The notes: a model not told the origin generated them from the letters alone. A DNA stretch of 64,000 bases from DASVWZ01 sp963708575 (GCA_963708575.1 CAVPTB010000006.1:186001-250000); one strand, 5' to 3'. Shown: positions 51,899-61,506, numbered from the stretch's first letter. Numbers and translations: made by a program.

Positions 51899-53473
51899 AT
51901 GAAGCACCCCTTCCGGCTAGCGATCCCGGTTCTGTTGATATCGAGTTTCTTGGCGGTCGGCGCTCAGGCCCAAGTAAACGTAAATGAAATTCGCGATTTC
52001 CCGCCTGACTTCCGGCAATACAATCGCCCAAGCCTCCCCGACGATTATTTTCCCGGCGGCGATTTTGCTTTGGATCCCGCAATCCTAGGTTCTGGAGGTT
52101 TCGCTCAGGGAATTCTGATCAAGGATGTTGTGGTAAGCAACACTGACAAGAACCTCAAGAAAACAAATCGGTCGAGCAATAGTGAGCCGAGCATCGCCAT
52201 AAATCCAGCCAATCCCAAGGAAATTGACCTCCTGGCTTTCACCTCCGGTTGGGGTGCCGACGCTCCTATCTGGCACTCGACAAATGGCGGAAACCTTTGG
52301 TCGCTTGACCTGACAATTCCGAATCCTCAAGGACTTTCGGAGCAGGGCTGCCCCTGCGACCAGACGCCCGATTACGGCCGAAAGAATCGCTTGTCCGCCA
52401 CGTTTCTGGATGTCGATAATTCCGGTATCGATGCCTACAGCGGAACTACTACGGACCCCACGAAAGCGGGTTCGTGGAAATGGCTTGTCGAAAACGGTGT
52501 CGCCCAGCCCACCGATCAGGTTGGACAGGGAGCGACCGATCAGCCATGGTTGTTGGTTGGCAAGAATCCAGGAAAATCCAGCGAAGATGACGTCTACGTT
52601 GCCTATGACAATTTCAATGGGGCTCCGGATATGCGTGTAGCCGTCGCGCCCGGCAGTGACCCCCCGGATTTCACTATCGACAACCTCGCGGGATTTTCTC
52701 AGGGCGCAATCAACCCCGGACAGCGTCTAGCGGTGGATCCCAACAACGGCGCAGTGTACACACTCTTCCAGCAGTGCCCGACCACAGTGCAGAATTGCAA
52801 CAACTTGGCTGCTGACCCCAAGACCATCAAGTGGTTTCTCAATCGTTCCACGGACGGAGGCAAAACCTGGAGCCTGAACGGCAGTTCCACAGGCATCGTC
52901 GTGGCAAACGCGCAGAGCACGCAGCCGCAGCCAAAGTTCGGAACCGTGAATGCACTTCTCGGCGGCGTCGACCACGTCACTGTCGATCCGAATAACAGCG
53001 ACGTATATGTGGTGTTCGGAAACCGCGACAAGAAAACCCTGAACAATCGCCTCAGCGTCGTTCGTCTGACATCGAACGCAAAAGGCCAACTCAAAATCGG
53101 CAAACCTCACTTCGTCACCGGTCAGGTTCAAGCGGCTTTGCCATCGATCGCAATCGCCAAGAACAGCAACGGTACGGTTGGGATTCTCTACGTCGTTTTT
53201 AACGGCATCGACAAGAAAACCAATCTGCCTTCTTTTACCGCTAACCTAGGGACCAGCGATGATCATGGTGTTACCTTTAAAACTCAGAAACTCGAAAAAT
53301 TCCTGTCACCCTCTCGGGATTCTGGCGATCAAAGACAGCGCATTTTAGGCGACTATGAGCAGTTGAAGGCGGTCGGAAGTACTTTCTATGGCGTGTTCCC
53401 GGGGAACGGCGTTCCCTTCGGACGCCCTTTCGCTAACATTGATCCGATCTTTTTCTCCACAACAGTTCAATAA
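51899..53473 (+). CDS. Secreted BNR-repeat protein
   Basis: 524 aa, signal peptide ending 'LAVGAQAQ', and AGGAGA upstream of the ATG. Propeller blades show Asp-box-like strings 'WHSTNGGNLWSLD', 'NRSTDGGKTWSLNGS', 'GTSDDHGVTFKTQKL' and 'SEPSIAINPANPKEI'. A Cys pair sits in 'GCPCDQTPDYG'. The sialidase catalytic set was not identified. It is probably an extracellular binding or degradative protein. Unlike the BNR protein at 4051-5574 its promoter carries a clear palindromic operator. Confidence 0.78.
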   Translation: MKHPFRLAIPVLLISSFLAVGAQAQVNVNEIRDFPPDFRQYNRPSLPDDYFPGGDFALDPAILGSGGFAQGILIKDVVVSNTDKNLKKTNRSSNSEPSIAINPANPKEIDLLAFTSGWGADAPIWHSTNGGNLWSLDLTIPNPQGLSEQGCPCDQTPDYGRKNRLSATFLDVDNSGIDAYSGTTTDPTKAGSWKWLVENGVAQPTDQVGQGATDQPWLLVGKNPGKSSEDDVYVAYDNFNGAPDMRVAVAPGSDPPDFTIDNLAGFSQGAINPGQRLAVDPNNGAVYTLFQQCPTTVQNCNNLAADPKTIKWFLNRSTDGGKTWSLNGSSTGIVVANAQSTQPQPKFGTVNALLGGVDHVTVDPNNSDVYVVFGNRDKKTLNNRLSVVRLTSNAKGQLKIGKPHFVTGQVQAALPSIAIAKNSNGTVGILYVVFNGIDKKTNLPSFTANLGTSDDHGVTFKTQKLEKFLSPSRDSGDQRQRILGDYEQLKAVGSTFYGVFPGNGVPFGRPFANIDPIFFSTTVQ

Positions 53474-53480
53474 ATGAAGA

Positions 53481-53517
53481 AAGGAGCTGTCTGCCAATCT
53501 TCGACAGACAGCTCCTT
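53481..53517. terminator. Hairpin between convergent genes
   Basis: A perfect 13-bp stem AAGGAGCTGTCTG / CAGACAGCTCCTT with an 11-base loop begins 8 bases after the BNR stop and ends 29 bases before the end of the opposing peptidase gene. T-tails are weak on both sides. Confidence 0.65.
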
Positions 53518-53545
53518 AACGAAAACATCCTTTCCCTAATGACCC

Positions 53546-55588
53546 TTACCAGACGTCACACTTCTTATCTCCTTGTCGAACCATCACCGCGTCCGATTTG
53601 CAGCTAAAGGCCTGCTGAAACTCCGTCAGATTTGAAAACGGTCCATTCACCCGAAACTTCGCCACCGGATGTGGGTCCGACTGCATCATCACTCGCTGTG
53701 TTTCGATGCGAATCTCATCTCCTCGCCATTGCCCCCACGCCAGGAAGAACTGTTGCTCCGGCGTGAAGCCGTCGAGATCTGCCGGCCTCGGCTTACCCTG
53801 CAGTGACTTTTGATAGGCGAGATAGGCGATCTTTGCTCCGCCCAGATCGCCAATGCTCTCGCCCAGCACCAGTTTGCCGTTGTGATGAACGCCTTCTTCG
53901 ATGAAGTAATGATCGAACTGATCTGCTACACAGGCACCGCGTTGCTGGAACTGCTTCAAATCAGCGTCGGTCCACCAATTCCTTAACCGTCCGAGGTAGT
54001 CGTATTGCGCGCCTTGATCGTCGAAGCCATGCGAAATCTCGTGACCGATCACTACGCCGATTGCCCCATAATTGACAGCGTCCACTGCGGAATTGTCGAA
54101 CGCCGGAGGTTGTAGAATTCCGGCGGGAAATACGATCTCGTTCAGTTGGGGATTGTAGTAAGCGTTTGAGGTCGGGGGAGTCATTCCCCAGCGTCCGCGG
54201 TCCACGGGCTTTCCGATCGTCGAACGATCGTCCTCAACCAGAAAGCGCCGTCCGGCCTGATCGTCTTCGAAAAAGGTATCCCGGCGTATTTGGACTTTGC
54301 TGTAATCCTTCCACTTATCGGGATAGCCGATCTTCGGATTGAACGTCGCGATCTTCGCCATTGCCTTTTCTTTGGTCTCGTCGCTCATCCAGGGCCGGCT
54401 CAGGATGTCGTCACGCATTGCCGCCAGAATGTTGCGCACCATCTCCTGCATCCGCACTTTGGCTTCCGGAGGGAAATATTTTTCCGCATACTTCTTTCCT
54501 AACGCCTCTCCGAACGATTGATCCGTGTATTCCACACACCGCTTCCAGCGCGGTTTCAGCTCGCTGGTGCCGCTCAGATACTTCCCGAAAAAGTTGAAAT
54601 CTTCATCCACTAGCGGCTGCGAAAGCACAGTCGCCTCCGAATTCACCAGGTTCCACTTCAAGTAAACTTTCCAATCGCTCAGCGGGGTCTGTTGCAGTTG
54701 GCGGTCAAATTCCGCTATGTATTTCGGCTGATCCACATTCATATCGACGTCTTGTGGTAACTGCTTGTGCTTGAAATATTCAGCCCAGTCAAAATGCGGC
54801 GCCATCGCCTGCAATTGCGCGAATGTGGTGTTGTGGTCAGTAGCGGCTGGATCGCGCAGGGCTACGTTGTCCAGAGTGGCCTCGGCAAACTTCGTTTCCA
54901 TGGTGATTACAGTCTGCGCGCCCGCTGCCGCAGTCTTGTCGTCCCAGCCGATCAACTGGAACATCTTCCCTACGTGGACCTGGTACTTTTCGCGGGCTTC
55001 TTTGAATCGCGCGTCGGGCTTGAGGTAGTAGTCGCGGTCCGGCATCGCGAACCCGCTTGCACCGATGTCCGCCAGAATCATCGTTGGTTTGTGCGGATCC
55101 TGGCTGCCTCCGAGTCCAAACGGCACAGTTACCGACATGTCGTGCAGTTCTGCCATCACCATTTGCAGTTGCGCCATGTCTTTCGCATTATCGATTTTTG
55201 CGAGCCAAGGTTTCAGTGGTTCGATCCCGCGGGCATTTACACGTGACTCATCTGTGCAAGCCGCGTAGTAGTCGCCGATAATCTGCTCGGTGCTACCTTT
55301 TGCAGCGGTCGTGTCCTTAGCTGCAGCCTCTTCAATCTCCCGTAGTTGGTCTTTTGTCGCCTCCCCTGACGCCCATCGCTTGCTCCATCGGGTCATCGAC
55401 GCGGGTATCGGATTCTTTGCACGCCAGGTCCCATTGGCAAACTCATAAAAATCCGTGCAAGGATCCGCCTTGCGATCCAGGTCTGTGACGTCAATTCCGT
55501 GGAGGGAAGAAGTCTGCGAGAAGGCGTTTTGCGAGAATAATGCGGGCGCGAGCAGGGCTGCGCCCAATACGGCGGTCATAAAGCGCAT
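53546..55588 (-). CDS. M13-family zinc metallopeptidase (neprilysin/PepO-like)
   Basis: 680 aa with a signal peptide ending near 'LFSQNAFSQ'. The N-terminal M13 domain starts 'CTDFYEFANGTWRAKNPIPA'. The catalytic domain has 'NAYYNPQLNEIVFPAGILQPP', HExxH in 'AIGVVIGHEISHGFDDQGAQ', the third zinc ligand in 'LVLGESIGDLGGAKIAYLAY', and the ending 'FRVNGPFSNLTEFQQAFSC...VW'. It degrades peptides outside the cytoplasm. Length and motifs are normal for bacterial M13 enzymes. Confidence 0.94.
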   Translation of the reverse strand: MRFMTAVLGAALLAPALFSQNAFSQTSSLHGIDVTDLDRKADPCTDFYEFANGTWRAKNPIPASMTRWSKRWASGEATKDQLREIEEAAAKDTTAAKGSTEQIIGDYYAACTDESRVNARGIEPLKPWLAKIDNAKDMAQLQMVMAELHDMSVTVPFGLGGSQDPHKPTMILADIGASGFAMPDRDYYLKPDARFKEAREKYQVHVGKMFQLIGWDDKTAAAGAQTVITMETKFAEATLDNVALRDPAATDHNTTFAQLQAMAPHFDWAEYFKHKQLPQDVDMNVDQPKYIAEFDRQLQQTPLSDWKVYLKWNLVNSEATVLSQPLVDEDFNFFGKYLSGTSELKPRWKRCVEYTDQSFGEALGKKYAEKYFPPEAKVRMQEMVRNILAAMRDDILSRPWMSDETKEKAMAKIATFNPKIGYPDKWKDYSKVQIRRDTFFEDDQAGRRFLVEDDRSTIGKPVDRGRWGMTPPTSNAYYNPQLNEIVFPAGILQPPAFDNSAVDAVNYGAIGVVIGHEISHGFDDQGAQYDYLGRLRNWWTDADLKQFQQRGACVADQFDHYFIEEGVHHNGKLVLGESIGDLGGAKIAYLAYQKSLQGKPRPADLDGFTPEQQFFLAWGQWRGDEIRIETQRVMMQSDPHPVAKFRVNGPFSNLTEFQQAFSCKSDAVMVRQGDKKCDVW

Positions 55589-55682
55589 GAATGCACTCTT
55601 TTCTCCGATGATGTCGGTTGTCGGGTTAAACGAATGTCCGGCTGAATTGTAGACGAAGAGACCAGGTGTTTTGTTAGCGTCT

Positions 55683-55928
55683 TTAACGGGTAAGCATTTC
55701 TGATAATTTCGGCTGGCTGGCGGACTCCGGTTCCAGGCCGAGATCTGTCGCCAATTTGACGATCCGTAGTTTCCTTACCTGATAGTTGTTTCGTTCCTGC
55801 TCTGAGAGCTTGTCTGCGCGGCTCAGCGCTTCAATCTGCTCTTCGTACAGCCGTCCCAGCAGTCGGATCTTGAAGTTCTGCACATAGGGAACAGACGGCT
55901 CGGGAATCAGAACTCCTGGGTTATTCAT
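55683..55928 (-). CDS. Small hypothetical protein (81 aa)
   Basis: The 81-aa product starts 'MNNPGVLIPEPSVPYVQNFK' and has a charged, helix-prone middle ('YEEQIEALSRADKLSEQERN') and 'LRIVKLATDLGLEPES'. No signal peptide or membrane segment; no family recognised. It follows nfnB on the same strand by about 95 bases. A CRP-like site (55988-56001) lies about 60 bases upstream of its start, so it may belong to the same regulon. Confidence 0.6.
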   Translation of the reverse strand: MNNPGVLIPEPSVPYVQNFKIRLLGRLYEEQIEALSRADKLSEQERNNYQVRKLRIVKLATDLGLEPESASQPKLSEMLTR

Positions 55929-55987
55929 GGTTGACGCATTCTTTCTGAACTAGGGAAGGTCGTCAATTGAGTAGCTCACCAACCGAC

Positions 55988-56001
55988 GTGATTCACATCA
56001 C
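55988..56001 (-). promoter_or_regulatory. CRP/FNR-like site upstream of the 81-aa gene
   Basis: GTGATTCACATCAC matches GTGA-N6-TCAC exactly. On the minus strand TTGACG (55966-55961) could be a -35 with the site upstream of it. The promoter match is poor. Confidence 0.4.
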
Positions 56002-56022
56002 CCGAGGCTGTTTGCGTTGCTT

Positions 56023-57471
56023 CTACCACTCGCCGGTAGTCAGATATTGGTCGATCGATTTGGCCGCTCGTCGTCCCGCTCCCATCGCCAAAATCACCGT
56101 GGCGCTTCCTGTCACAATGTCGCCTCCGGCAAATACTCCTTTACGCGAAGTCTTCTGCGTCATGGCGTCAGCTTCGATGTAGTTTTTCCGATTCGTCTTC
56201 AGCCCTGGCGTGGTGCTTTGAATCAGCGGATTTGCGCTGGTCCCAATCGCAATCACCGCAACTGAAAGGGGTAACTCATACTCCGAACCCTCGATTGGTA
56301 CCGGACGTCTGCGCCCCGACGCATCAGGCTCGCCTAATTCCATCTTTATGCAGCGTGCCGCCCTCAGCCAGCCCTGCCCGTCGGACAGAAACTCAGTAGG
56401 CGCCGTCAGAATGTGGAACTGAATGCCTTCCTGTTTCGCGTGCTTCACTTCCTCAGCCCGTGCGGGCATCTCCGCCTCGCTTCTTCGATAAATTACATGT
56501 GCGTTCCCCGCTCCCAGACGCAGCGCCGAACGGATCGCGTCGAGCGCCGTATTTCCACCGCCAATCACCGCTACGTCCTTGCCTCGGAAGTCGACGATCG
56601 GCTCATCATACTTTGGAAATTCGTAGGCGTGCATCAGGTTGATTCGGGTCAGAAACTCGTTTGCCGAGTAAACTCCATTCCAATGTTCCCCGGGGATGCC
56701 CATAAACTGCGGCAGGCCAGCGCCCGTGCCGATAAATACCGCGTCATAGCCTTCTTCTTCCATCAACTCGCTGATCGTCACCGTTCGTCCGACAACCACG
56801 TCCGTCTCGAACTCCACCCCCATGGCACGCATGTAATCGATCTGCTCGCGGATGATCTGCTTCGGGAGTCGGAATTCCGGGATGCCGTAAACGAGAACGC
56901 CGCCCAGTTCGTGCAGCGCTTCGAACACCCGAACTTTGTGACCCTTCTGGATTAAGTCTCCTGCCGCGGTTAGCCCCGAAGGCCCACTGCCAACGATCGC
57001 CACCTTCTTACCGGTCGGCCGAACCTCCGGAATCGTCCGGATCCCCATCTTCTGCTCGTAGTCCGCAACAAAGCGCTCCAGGTAGCCGATCCCTAACGGT
57101 TCCACCTTTTTGCCCATCAGACATCCGCCTTCGCAGTGATCCTCTTGCGGACACACGCGCCCTGTCACCGCCGGAAGCACGTTATCTTCGCGGATTTTCG
57201 CGGCCGCCGCCGTGTAATCACCTGCCACGATCAGCCGGACAAATTCCTTAACCTTCACTCCGACCGGACACCGATCCACACATGTTGGCTTTGCGCATTC
57301 CAGGCATCGCACAGCTTCCCGCCGTGCCAGATCCTCGGAGTAGCCCAAATTTACTTCCTTAAAGTTCGTAGCCCGCAGCAGAGGAGGCTGTTCCACCATG
57401 TGTTGGCGTGGAACTTTCATTCGCTCTTTCAAGGTCAACGGATTGGCAGATTTTTCTAATGGCTGCGTCAC
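56023..57471 (-). CDS. nfnB: NfnB: large subunit of NADH-dependent reduced ferredoxin:NADP+ oxidoreductase (GltD-like)
   Basis: About 482 aa from a GTG at 57471 with GGGAGG upstream; GTGA overlaps the nfnA stop by four bases. N-terminal cysteines for two [4Fe-4S] clusters appear in 'AVRCLECAKPTCVDRCPVGV' and 'GRVCPQEDHCEGGCLMGKK'. FAD binding is 'KVAIVGSGPSGLTAAGDLIQ', and NADPH binding 'DVAVIGGGNTALDAIRSALR'. The C-terminal 'GVFAGGDIVTGSATVILAMG' closes the FAD site. Paired with NfnA it transfers electrons between ferredoxin, NADH and NADPH. A lone GltD of glutamate synthase is less likely because an NfnA-type partner is adjacent and no gltB is present. Confidence 0.88.
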   Translation of the reverse strand: MTQPLEKSANPLTLKERMKVPRQHMVEQPPLLRATNFKEVNLGYSEDLARREAVRCLECAKPTCVDRCPVGVKVKEFVRLIVAGDYTAAAAKIREDNVLPAVTGRVCPQEDHCEGGCLMGKKVEPLGIGYLERFVADYEQKMGIRTIPEVRPTGKKVAIVGSGPSGLTAAGDLIQKGHKVRVFEALHELGGVLVYGIPEFRLPKQIIREQIDYMRAMGVEFETDVVVGRTVTISELMEEEGYDAVFIGTGAGLPQFMGIPGEHWNGVYSANEFLTRINLMHAYEFPKYDEPIVDFRGKDVAVIGGGNTALDAIRSALRLGAGNAHVIYRRSEAEMPARAEEVKHAKQEGIQFHILTAPTEFLSDGQGWLRAARCIKMELGEPDASGRRRPVPIEGSEYELPLSVAVIAIGTSANPLIQSTTPGLKTNRKNYIEADAMTQKTSRKGVFAGGDIVTGSATVILAMGAGRRAAKSIDQYLTTGEW

Positions 57472-58355
57472 TGTTTGCCTCCCGTCACCGCGCACTCCTC
57501 TTCCTTGTGGTCAACTTGCTTTTCCGTCTGGCACTCGTGTAGATAGTCCTCCATGGAACGCTTCTCGGCTGCGCGATACATCGAGTTCCGCTGCACCAGC
57601 ACGGCAAAATCAACCCGGTGCGCGTCAAATTCCGGGCCATCCACACATGCGAATTCGCTCTTGCCCTCCACCAACACTCGACAACCACCACACATGCCGG
57701 TTCCATCGATCATGATCGGGTTCAGGCTGACAATGGTGCGAATCTTTTCCTTCCGCGTCATCTCCGCCACTGCACGCATCATGGGAATCGGTCCCACAGC
57801 GAGCACCAAATCGATTCGCATTCCGTTATCGATCAACTGCTTCAACTTGTCGGTCACGAATCCCTTGTCGGCGTAGCTTCCGTCGTCGGTAGTTATCATC
57901 ACCGAGTCGCTGACCTCGCGCATCTCCCTTTCCAGGATGACCAATTCCTTATTGCGCGCGCCGACAATCGAGATCACTCGATTTCCCGCGGCTTTCAACG
58001 CAGCCGCTGTCGGATATGCCATCGCCGTGCCGACGCCGCCTCCCATCACCACCACGTTTCCAAAGTTTTCAATCTTGGATGGCTTTCCCAACGGACCCAC
58101 AATATCGAGGATGCTGTCGCCAGTCTCCAGCGAATTGAGGAGGTTGGTCGTTTTACCGAGAGACTGGACGACAAGATTCACCGTGCCGTGCTCCGGGTCG
58201 GACCTCTCAATCGTTAGCGGGATCCGCTCTCCGTGTTCATTCACGCGCAAGATGATGAACTGGCCGGGTTTTTGTTTGCGTGCAATGCGAGGTGCTTCAA
58301 TTATGAAGCGCTTGATTCCCGGCGCAAGGAATTCAGCATGCAGAATTTTAAACAT
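57468..58355 (-). CDS. nfnA: NfnA: small subunit, ferredoxin-NADP+ reductase-like
   Basis: 295 aa. A ferredoxin-NADP reductase fold: FAD domain 'ARKQKPGQFIILRVNEHGER' and 'IPLTIERSDPEHGTVNLVVQ', NAD domain 'VVVMGGGVGTAMAYPTAAAL', and the C-terminal [2Fe-2S] site with cysteines in 'GTGMCGGCRVLVEGKSEFAC' preceding 'VDGPEFDAHRVD'. This is the NfnA/SudB type, also called ferredoxin-NADP+ reductase subunit alpha. It forms a complex with NfnB, with which it overlaps. A CRP-like site lies about 57 bases upstream of its start. Confidence 0.9.
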   Translation of the reverse strand: MFKILHAEFLAPGIKRFIIEAPRIARKQKPGQFIILRVNEHGERIPLTIERSDPEHGTVNLVVQSLGKTTNLLNSLETGDSILDIVGPLGKPSKIENFGNVVVMGGGVGTAMAYPTAAALKAAGNRVISIVGARNKELVILEREMREVSDSVMITTDDGSYADKGFVTDKLKQLIDNGMRIDLVLAVGPIPMMRAVAEMTRKEKIRTIVSLNPIMIDGTGMCGGCRVLVEGKSEFACVDGPEFDAHRVDFAVLVQRNSMYRAAEKRSMEDYLHECQTEKQVDHKEEECAVTGGKQ

Positions 58356-58411
58356 GGTTTCCCCAGAAAATGCGTTACATCCTATTTTCCGGGGAGGAGC
58401 TTAGGTGGGCT

Positions 58412-58425
58412 GTGATACTAGTCAC
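58412..58425 (-). promoter_or_regulatory. CRP/FNR-like site upstream of nfnA
   Basis: TGTGATACTAGTCACG (58411-58426) contains GTGA-N6-TCAC with a palindromic spacer. A minus-strand -10 candidate TAGGAT (58384-58379), or AAAATA just before it, places the site about 42-47 bases upstream of the transcription start, near the class II activator position. Confidence 0.5.
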
Positions 58426-58475
58426 GCTAGGAACGGCAGGGCATCACTTTAAAAACGCGATTGTTCTTTCACTCG

Positions 58476-61454
58476 CTACATCTCCTCTGGCTTGAAGACC
58501 ATACCGCGGCTGTTTCTTCCATTCATTATCACCACCAGAGGTTTTTCAAAATGCAGGTGACGCACGCAACCTCGTTCTTCGACCGGCCGCTGTGCTCCTA
58601 GCCACTCCCAGTCCACAAATCCCTCACCCGCATCAGGATTGACTGTGAAATATCCCACCTGAAATGCCGTGAGGTTTTGAAAGAAGTGGCTACCCTGCGA
58701 GGGAGTCACGCGAAAATCGCGGAATCCCGCTTCCACAATCACTCGCGCTCCTGAAATCTCATCCCATTCCACCGGAATCCCCAGCCACGGATCATTGGAC
58801 CCCCAACGCCCTACGCCGATCAGCAGGTATGGAGTGCCATTTTCTCCCAACTTCGCATTCAACTGCGCCACACCTTCCGCCACTTCCTGGCTTTGGGAGC
58901 GTTCGAAGCGATGAAAATCTACTACCACGACATCCCGCAGGTCTGCGATTCTTCCGTTCCCCATGACCTTTGTACTTTGGCAAACCAGACGGTCCGGGTT
59001 TACGTCTTCCATTCGCAACTCTTCACCCTCGCGTGAGAGCACCAGCGGACGCACCTGCAAGAATCCGAACTCCGCTTCTTCCTCGTCATCCTGAGGTAAC
59101 GTGACGGCAAACTCAATTTCCACGGGACGGCCAAACGCATCGTCACCGATCCGCATCAGCCGCTCCAGGAGGGAAGCCAGGGGAAAAACACCGTGTTTCA
59201 GGATCGGCGCAAAGCTCACCACTCGGGTTCCGGCGCGACCCAACCCGTCGTACACCATATGGTTGTCCGCCGAATACGTTGATCCCATGTTTCGTAGCGT
59301 TCCGTCTGCCTCAGCCACGCTGAGGGGGAATCGCGCTTCGCGCAGATTTGCGAGCGGATCCGAATGCTCTCCGTGATCCACTGCCAAGGCCCAAAACTCC
59401 GATTGCGAATTCGCCAAAATGTCTTCCACCGAGGAAAACTGCACCAGGTTGCGTGAATACTTGGGACAAAACGTCAAACATTTTCCTCCGTCAACTACGG
59501 CTCTTCCCAAACCTAAGGCTACTGCCGCAATCCCGTCGCCATAGGTCATCGGTGCCACCGGGTAGAAATTGTGAGATCGCACCACCCCCGAGAAATCCGG
59601 ATAGAACCTCTGCCCGTGCTTCTCCCCTACTACCCGCTGGATGATCACCGCCATCTTTTCTTCTTCCAGTCGGTACGGAGTAGCTCTCACATAGGCCTTG
59701 GCATGTTGGCTGAAGGTTGATGCGTACACTCGCTTGATCGCCTCCATCAGTTGCTCCAGGCGCGTCAAAAGGTCAGCATGCCGGTTCGCCAGCATGAAAG
59801 TCTCGTAGACGCCGGTGAAGGGCTGGTATTGGGAGTCCTCTAACAGGCTCGACGAGCGGACGGCGAGTGGGTATTCCACCTCAGAGAGAAACGCCAAAAG
59901 GTCTTCGCGCACCGAACCTGGCAGCGACGCCTGCAAAAAGTTTCTCAGGATTTCGTCGTCATCCGTGCAATGCATGGCGAAATCGAGCAGGCTGCTTTCA
60001 CTGAGAAACCTGTCAAAAACGTCGGTCGCTAAAACTACGCTTGGTGGCACCACAATTCGCACTCCCGGAAATCGCCGTCCCACCCGATTGTTGTGCAGCA
60101 AATGTCGCACAAACGCCAGTCCGCGCGCCTTACCGCCCAGAGAGCCTCCGCCAATTCGCAGAAAGAACGCGTCCGACGCTTTGAATGTCGCCGGATTGAA
60201 ATCGCCAATCAGAACATCGCTTTGCTCATTGCGGTATTCGGCAATCGACTCAATCAAGTCGCGCCGCAGATCTTCCAGCGTCGCAAAATCGGAGACCTTA
60301 CGAGGCCTCAGCTTTTGGGCCAACGCAAATTCCGTTCGCGCGCGCAACCAGCGCGAAAAATGATTCCGCTGGCTGTGGTAAGCCAGACTTTCCAGCGGGA
60401 TGTCCTGCAACCGTTCTTCCAGATCGTTCAGGTCTTTCGCTCTCGATACTTCAGTGCCGTCCGGCGAGCGAAACACAAAGTCACCGAATCCAAATTGATC
60501 GGTGAGCAATCGCCGCAAGTCGCGCAACAGTGTTGGCGACCTCTTCCTCAGAAATGAGTAGCCCTCGGCGTTGGCCCGGTTCTTGAACTCGGTCCGGCTG
60601 GATTGCAGCACGATAGGGGCGTCCGGTACTTCTTTTCTAACCATTGCCGCCAGGCTAAATCCGGAATTGATATCCAGCGCGCCATCGCGCGGGAATTCGA
60701 TGTCCGATACCACACCCAGTAGATACTCCCGATACTTTGCCACCTGCGCCGAGGCATCCTCGTAGTTCGAACTGAGCAGGATCTTTGGGCGCGCCCGCAT
60801 CCGCACCAGTTTGTGCGCCACGTTGAAGCCTTCGCTGATGATCCGTCGCGACTGCGTGATGAGTTCCGTATAGATTGCCGGCAGAAACGACGAGTAGTAT
60901 CGGATGTTGTCTTCCACGACCAGAATCACCGGAACGCCAATTGCCTGAGTGTCGTGGAAGACGTTTCGCTTGTCCTCGACATACTTGACCATGGAGATGA
61001 GGATGCGGGCATTGCCTTGCCACAGGAAGATGCGGTCAATGTCGGTGACGGGATTGCGCTGGATAAAGTTCTTGATCTCGCGATAATCGTAGGCCAACAC
61101 CAGCACCGGCACGTCGAGGCCTGCGTCTTGGACCCGGCGGGCCAGTTCTGCGGCATTCATATCTTCCACTTGCAGATTGGTGACGATCAGATTGAATCGT
61201 GGTTGGGCCTTGGCCAGTCGCAGTGCTTCTGCCCCACTTGACACATGCGTAAGCCCCGGAATTCCCGGTAGACTTAGCTCCAGCGACTCCCCGATCAGCA
61301 ACTCGTTAAGCCGCCCGTCTTCTCGCAGAATGAAAGAATCGTACAGGCTGGAGACTAAGAGGATCTCGTGCACTCGGAACGGCATGAGGTCTTCGAATTT
61401 TTCGAAGAGCCGTTCCGCGTCGACGGGCGGATCGGGTTGGTGGATTAACGGCAT
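58476..61454 (-). CDS. Receiver-receiver-PPDK N-terminal domain fusion protein (PEP/pyruvate-binding, ATP-grasp)
   Basis: About 992 aa from the ATG at 61454 (a TTG at 61463 is in frame). Residues about 30-135 resemble a receiver domain with Asn at the acceptor site ('FNLIVTNLQVEDMNAAELA'). Residues about 175-320 form a second receiver with Glu-Asp ('VPVILVVEDNIRYYSSFL'), acceptor Asp ('LGVVSDIEFPRDG'), Ser ('IVLQSSRTE') and Lys ('YSFLRKRSP'). From about 430 the PEP-synthase/PPDK N-terminal ATP-binding domain follows: 'IGGGSLGGKARGLAFVRHLL', 'YPLAVRSSSLLEDSQYQPFT' and 'GVYETFMLAN'. Neither the swivelling phospho-His domain nor the PEP-binding barrel was recognised. A phosphorylation-controlled ATP-using enzyme is inferred; substrate unknown. 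Confidence 0.8.
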   Translation of the reverse strand: MPLIHQPDPPVDAERLFEKFEDLMPFRVHEILLVSSLYDSFILREDGRLNELLIGESLELSLPGIPGLTHVSSGAEALRLAKAQPRFNLIVTNLQVEDMNAAELARRVQDAGLDVPVLVLAYDYREIKNFIQRNPVTDIDRIFLWQGNARILISMVKYVEDKRNVFHDTQAIGVPVILVVEDNIRYYSSFLPAIYTELITQSRRIISEGFNVAHKLVRMRARPKILLSSNYEDASAQVAKYREYLLGVVSDIEFPRDGALDINSGFSLAAMVRKEVPDAPIVLQSSRTEFKNRANAEGYSFLRKRSPTLLRDLRRLLTDQFGFGDFVFRSPDGTEVSRAKDLNDLEERLQDIPLESLAYHSQRNHFSRWLRARTEFALAQKLRPRKVSDFATLEDLRRDLIESIAEYRNEQSDVLIGDFNPATFKASDAFFLRIGGGSLGGKARGLAFVRHLLHNNRVGRRFPGVRIVVPPSVVLATDVFDRFLSESSLLDFAMHCTDDDEILRNFLQASLPGSVREDLLAFLSEVEYPLAVRSSSLLEDSQYQPFTGVYETFMLANRHADLLTRLEQLMEAIKRVYASTFSQHAKAYVRATPYRLEEEKMAVIIQRVVGEKHGQRFYPDFSGVVRSHNFYPVAPMTYGDGIAAVALGLGRAVVDGGKCLTFCPKYSRNLVQFSSVEDILANSQSEFWALAVDHGEHSDPLANLREARFPLSVAEADGTLRNMGSTYSADNHMVYDGLGRAGTRVVSFAPILKHGVFPLASLLERLMRIGDDAFGRPVEIEFAVTLPQDDEEEAEFGFLQVRPLVLSREGEELRMEDVNPDRLVCQSTKVMGNGRIADLRDVVVVDFHRFERSQSQEVAEGVAQLNAKLGENGTPYLLIGVGRWGSNDPWLGIPVEWDEISGARVIVEAGFRDFRVTPSQGSHFFQNLTAFQVGYFTVNPDAGEGFVDWEWLGAQRPVEERGCVRHLHFEKPLVVIMNGRNSRGMVFKPEEM

Positions 61455-61482
61455 ATTCCGCAAATCGGCCCACTAAAAACAA

Positions 61483-61506
61483 CGGGGTGGAATCTTCTCC
61501 ACCCCG
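61483..61506 (-). terminator. Terminator after gdhA
   Basis: A 9-bp stem CGGGGTGGA / TCCACCCCG with loop ATCTTC is followed on the minus strand by TTGTTTTTAG. It lies between the gdhA stop and the start of the receiver-PPDK gene, so the latter is probably transcribed separately or by read-through. Confidence 0.75.

Noticed and set aside
56023..57471. Glutamate synthase small subunit (gltD) as the primary call
   Set aside because: No gltB is present, while an NfnA-type flavoprotein overlaps upstream; the Nfn assignment fits better.
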